A stretch of 64,000 nt of DNA from Siphonodentalium dalli (lineage: Eukaryota > Mollusca > Scaphopoda > Gadilida > Siphonodentaliidae). Positions 62,441 to 64,000 of the stretch are shown one piece after another. Location of the stretch: NCBI GenBank assembly GCA_032622095.1, contig CP136064.1:193039948-193103947 (forward strand), in the 5' to 3' direction. The notes below the pieces were generated by a model. The model was not told the origin of the DNA. It saw only the letters and a program-made list of their open reading frames with translations, and searched no databases. Every line of letters begins with the position of its first letter. Positions within the stretch are counted from its first letter, which is position 1. Made by a program: the position numbers and the translations under genes.

Positions 62441-62736
62441 AGTCACACCGCGGACGTCGGGTTCAAAATAAATGTAGCTTTGTTGTGTGTTATGATAACT
62501 TAATTTTCAAGCAATGTTTTAGAGTTAATTTGTGGTTTTTTTAGACAAAATCCTCAGTGGAAATAGTCTCTCGTTTCTCGTGATAAATTCTAACAATATT
62601 TTCTGCAGGCAACGAGTTGGGGCCACACTTATGGTGATTTTAGGTTGCGATAGCAACGGGTGCTAAATCAGCATACATGTCATGGTAAAATGGGTTTAAT
62701 AAGACACATAGTTATCGAGAATTTCTTTCGTAGCCC

Positions 62737-62787
62737 TATATATAGTGGTTTTGTGATTGAACTGTTACAGCAGATAGAAAGCTTCAG
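62737..62787 (+). promoter_or_regulatory. TATA-like box and nearby splice-donor-like site
   Basis: CTATATATAG at about 62736 is followed 50 bases later by CAGGTAAGAATT (donor GT at 62788). This could be the core promoter and tiny first exon of a gene continuing past the window. Nothing downstream confirms it. Confidence 0.2.
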
Positions 62788-64000
62788 GTAAGAATTGAAG
62801 AATTATAATCCAAATAATGTAAATGAAATTTCCTAGGATCGGGAATTGAGATCATCCGGCTCCCTATGCGCAGTTGTAGATTCTGAGTTTGACACCCCAC
62901 CATGAATGAAGACCATCTAGCCCTGTCCATAACACACACTTGTAAACGAGGTCACTCAACTCGTTCCTGCTTGAAATTTAAAGATCCCTCAAACATTGAT
63001 GTCGAAGAGAATATAGAGTGAGAGACATCATTTTCAATTGCCGGCGAAATGAGTCTCCAGTGTCCATTTAATTTGGGACGTGAGATGACTGCAAGGTTTC
63101 CTCGGGGACATGATTGTTGCAATACGACCATACAAAAGTCAATTAGTTCGCTGATCAATTTGTCGATCTGTGCTATTTGTATGACAAATATTCCATCTGG
63201 TGCAGTCCCCCCGCCATACTGGCAAAGTCATACTGTTGTCGCTTATCCACATTTGTACTACTACGAGAAGCGGGTGATATGTTTGTGTACGAATGTCGAC
63301 CCCCCCCCCCCCCCACCATTCCCGTCTATATATCTATGCAATCGTTGTTATCAGATATTGTTTTGTATATAATAAAAAAATTAAAGATTAAAAAAATATA
63401 TGTTTTCTATATTCACTTCAATTTAAAAAAATTCGAAGAAACAGCATAATTATGAACTCACATAGAATAAAATATTGAGGAGGAGGTCAAGAACTAATAT
63501 AGACTAAACTATTGAGGAAGAGGTCAAGTGACCAATTTGAATGGGATTCCCATGTAAATCTCATGAGCAATAACTGAAGAGTGGCAAGTGTTCGGGTGTG
63601 TGATGCGAAATTTTAAATAATATATATTCGACTTGATATACTTAGGCAACGGAGCAAAGCAAACGTCACTCGGCAGCGAGTAAATGTAAAAAAAAAAAAG
63701 AGTCTGTACGACAATCATCAATGAGAAGAACATGGAAAATAGTTTGACTTTGTTCTCACTTTCATTATTAATAAATCTGAAATAATGAGAGTTCGCATGT
63801 CAAAACCACTGTTATGTAAACCTCACTGTTACATTGGAAATAAAGGTAAAACTCCAATTAGTTCAATAAAATACCAAAGTTTAATCAAAGCTTGACGGTA
63901 AACATTGGAAATGATAAAAACATTGAAAACTATTATGAAAACCATATTCAGACTAAAATATTTTAACTTACTGCATGTTAGCAATTTATTCGTTGACAAA
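62788..64000. other. no gene recognised
   Basis: A C run lies at 63300. Two direct copies of a GACTAAA/TAAAATATTGAGGA(G/A)GAGGTCAAG-like segment lie at about 63469-63530. Frames of 68-107 codons have no domain. Confidence 0.3.

Overview
The window is eukaryotic. It contains a gene with spliced exons bounded by GT/AG, very long introns, a high A+T content, one 100-base assembly gap and a dense mosaic of transposon relics. Repeat style (DNA-transposon derivatives flanked by TTAA or by 8-base duplications, tandem arrays of 150-190 base units attached to short palindromic ends, sequence frequently rich in TACATGTA) points to a marine invertebrate, most likely a lophotrochozoan and perhaps a bivalve mollusc. 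That placement is inference from general resemblance, not from a marker gene. No rRNA, canonical tRNA gene, CRISPR array or bacterial-style operon is visible.

Layout. 1-13.5 kb: a LINE fragment on the minus strand, two inverted arrays of about 160-base units (2.3-4.1 kb and 11.4-12.85 kb), a tandemly amplified mariner-like MITE (7.7-8.3 kb), a tRNA-derived SINE (11.1-11.4 kb) and several TTAA-flanked MITEs. 13.5-18.7 kb: a possible THAP-type zinc-finger exon (14.0 kb), a cluster of four CACGTG sites (15.4 kb) and a hAT-type element cut by the assembly gap. 18.8-44.9 kb: the one convincing gene, a plus-strand 10-coding-exon gene that I reconstruct as a 1287-residue homologue of the centriolar-satellite protein CCDC14. 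All nine introns keep phase and the model ends in a clean stop. Its introns hold at least four non-autonomous hAT-type elements with exact 8-base target duplications and a fifth with one mismatch. They also hold one element with a 9-base duplication, three piggyBac-type MITEs, and a roughly 3.1 kb inverted repeat. 45-64 kb: a 3.6 kb tandem segmental duplication (47.2-54.4 kb), a 37-39 base minisatellite (55.8-56.6 kb), another complete hAT-type element (57.2-58.8 kb), and further MITEs and tandem arrays.

The most interesting signals are the way mobile elements meet the CCDC14-like gene. One hAT-type insertion duplicated the 5' splice site of exon 6. The palindromic end of an array-type element stops 20 bases before the acceptor dinucleotide of the last exon. 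A CxxC-rich segment and internal His/Ser/Asn-rich repeats also mark the large exon 4. All positions come from reading the sequence by eye. Boundaries of elements with matching duplications are exact to the base as read, and array boundaries are approximate.
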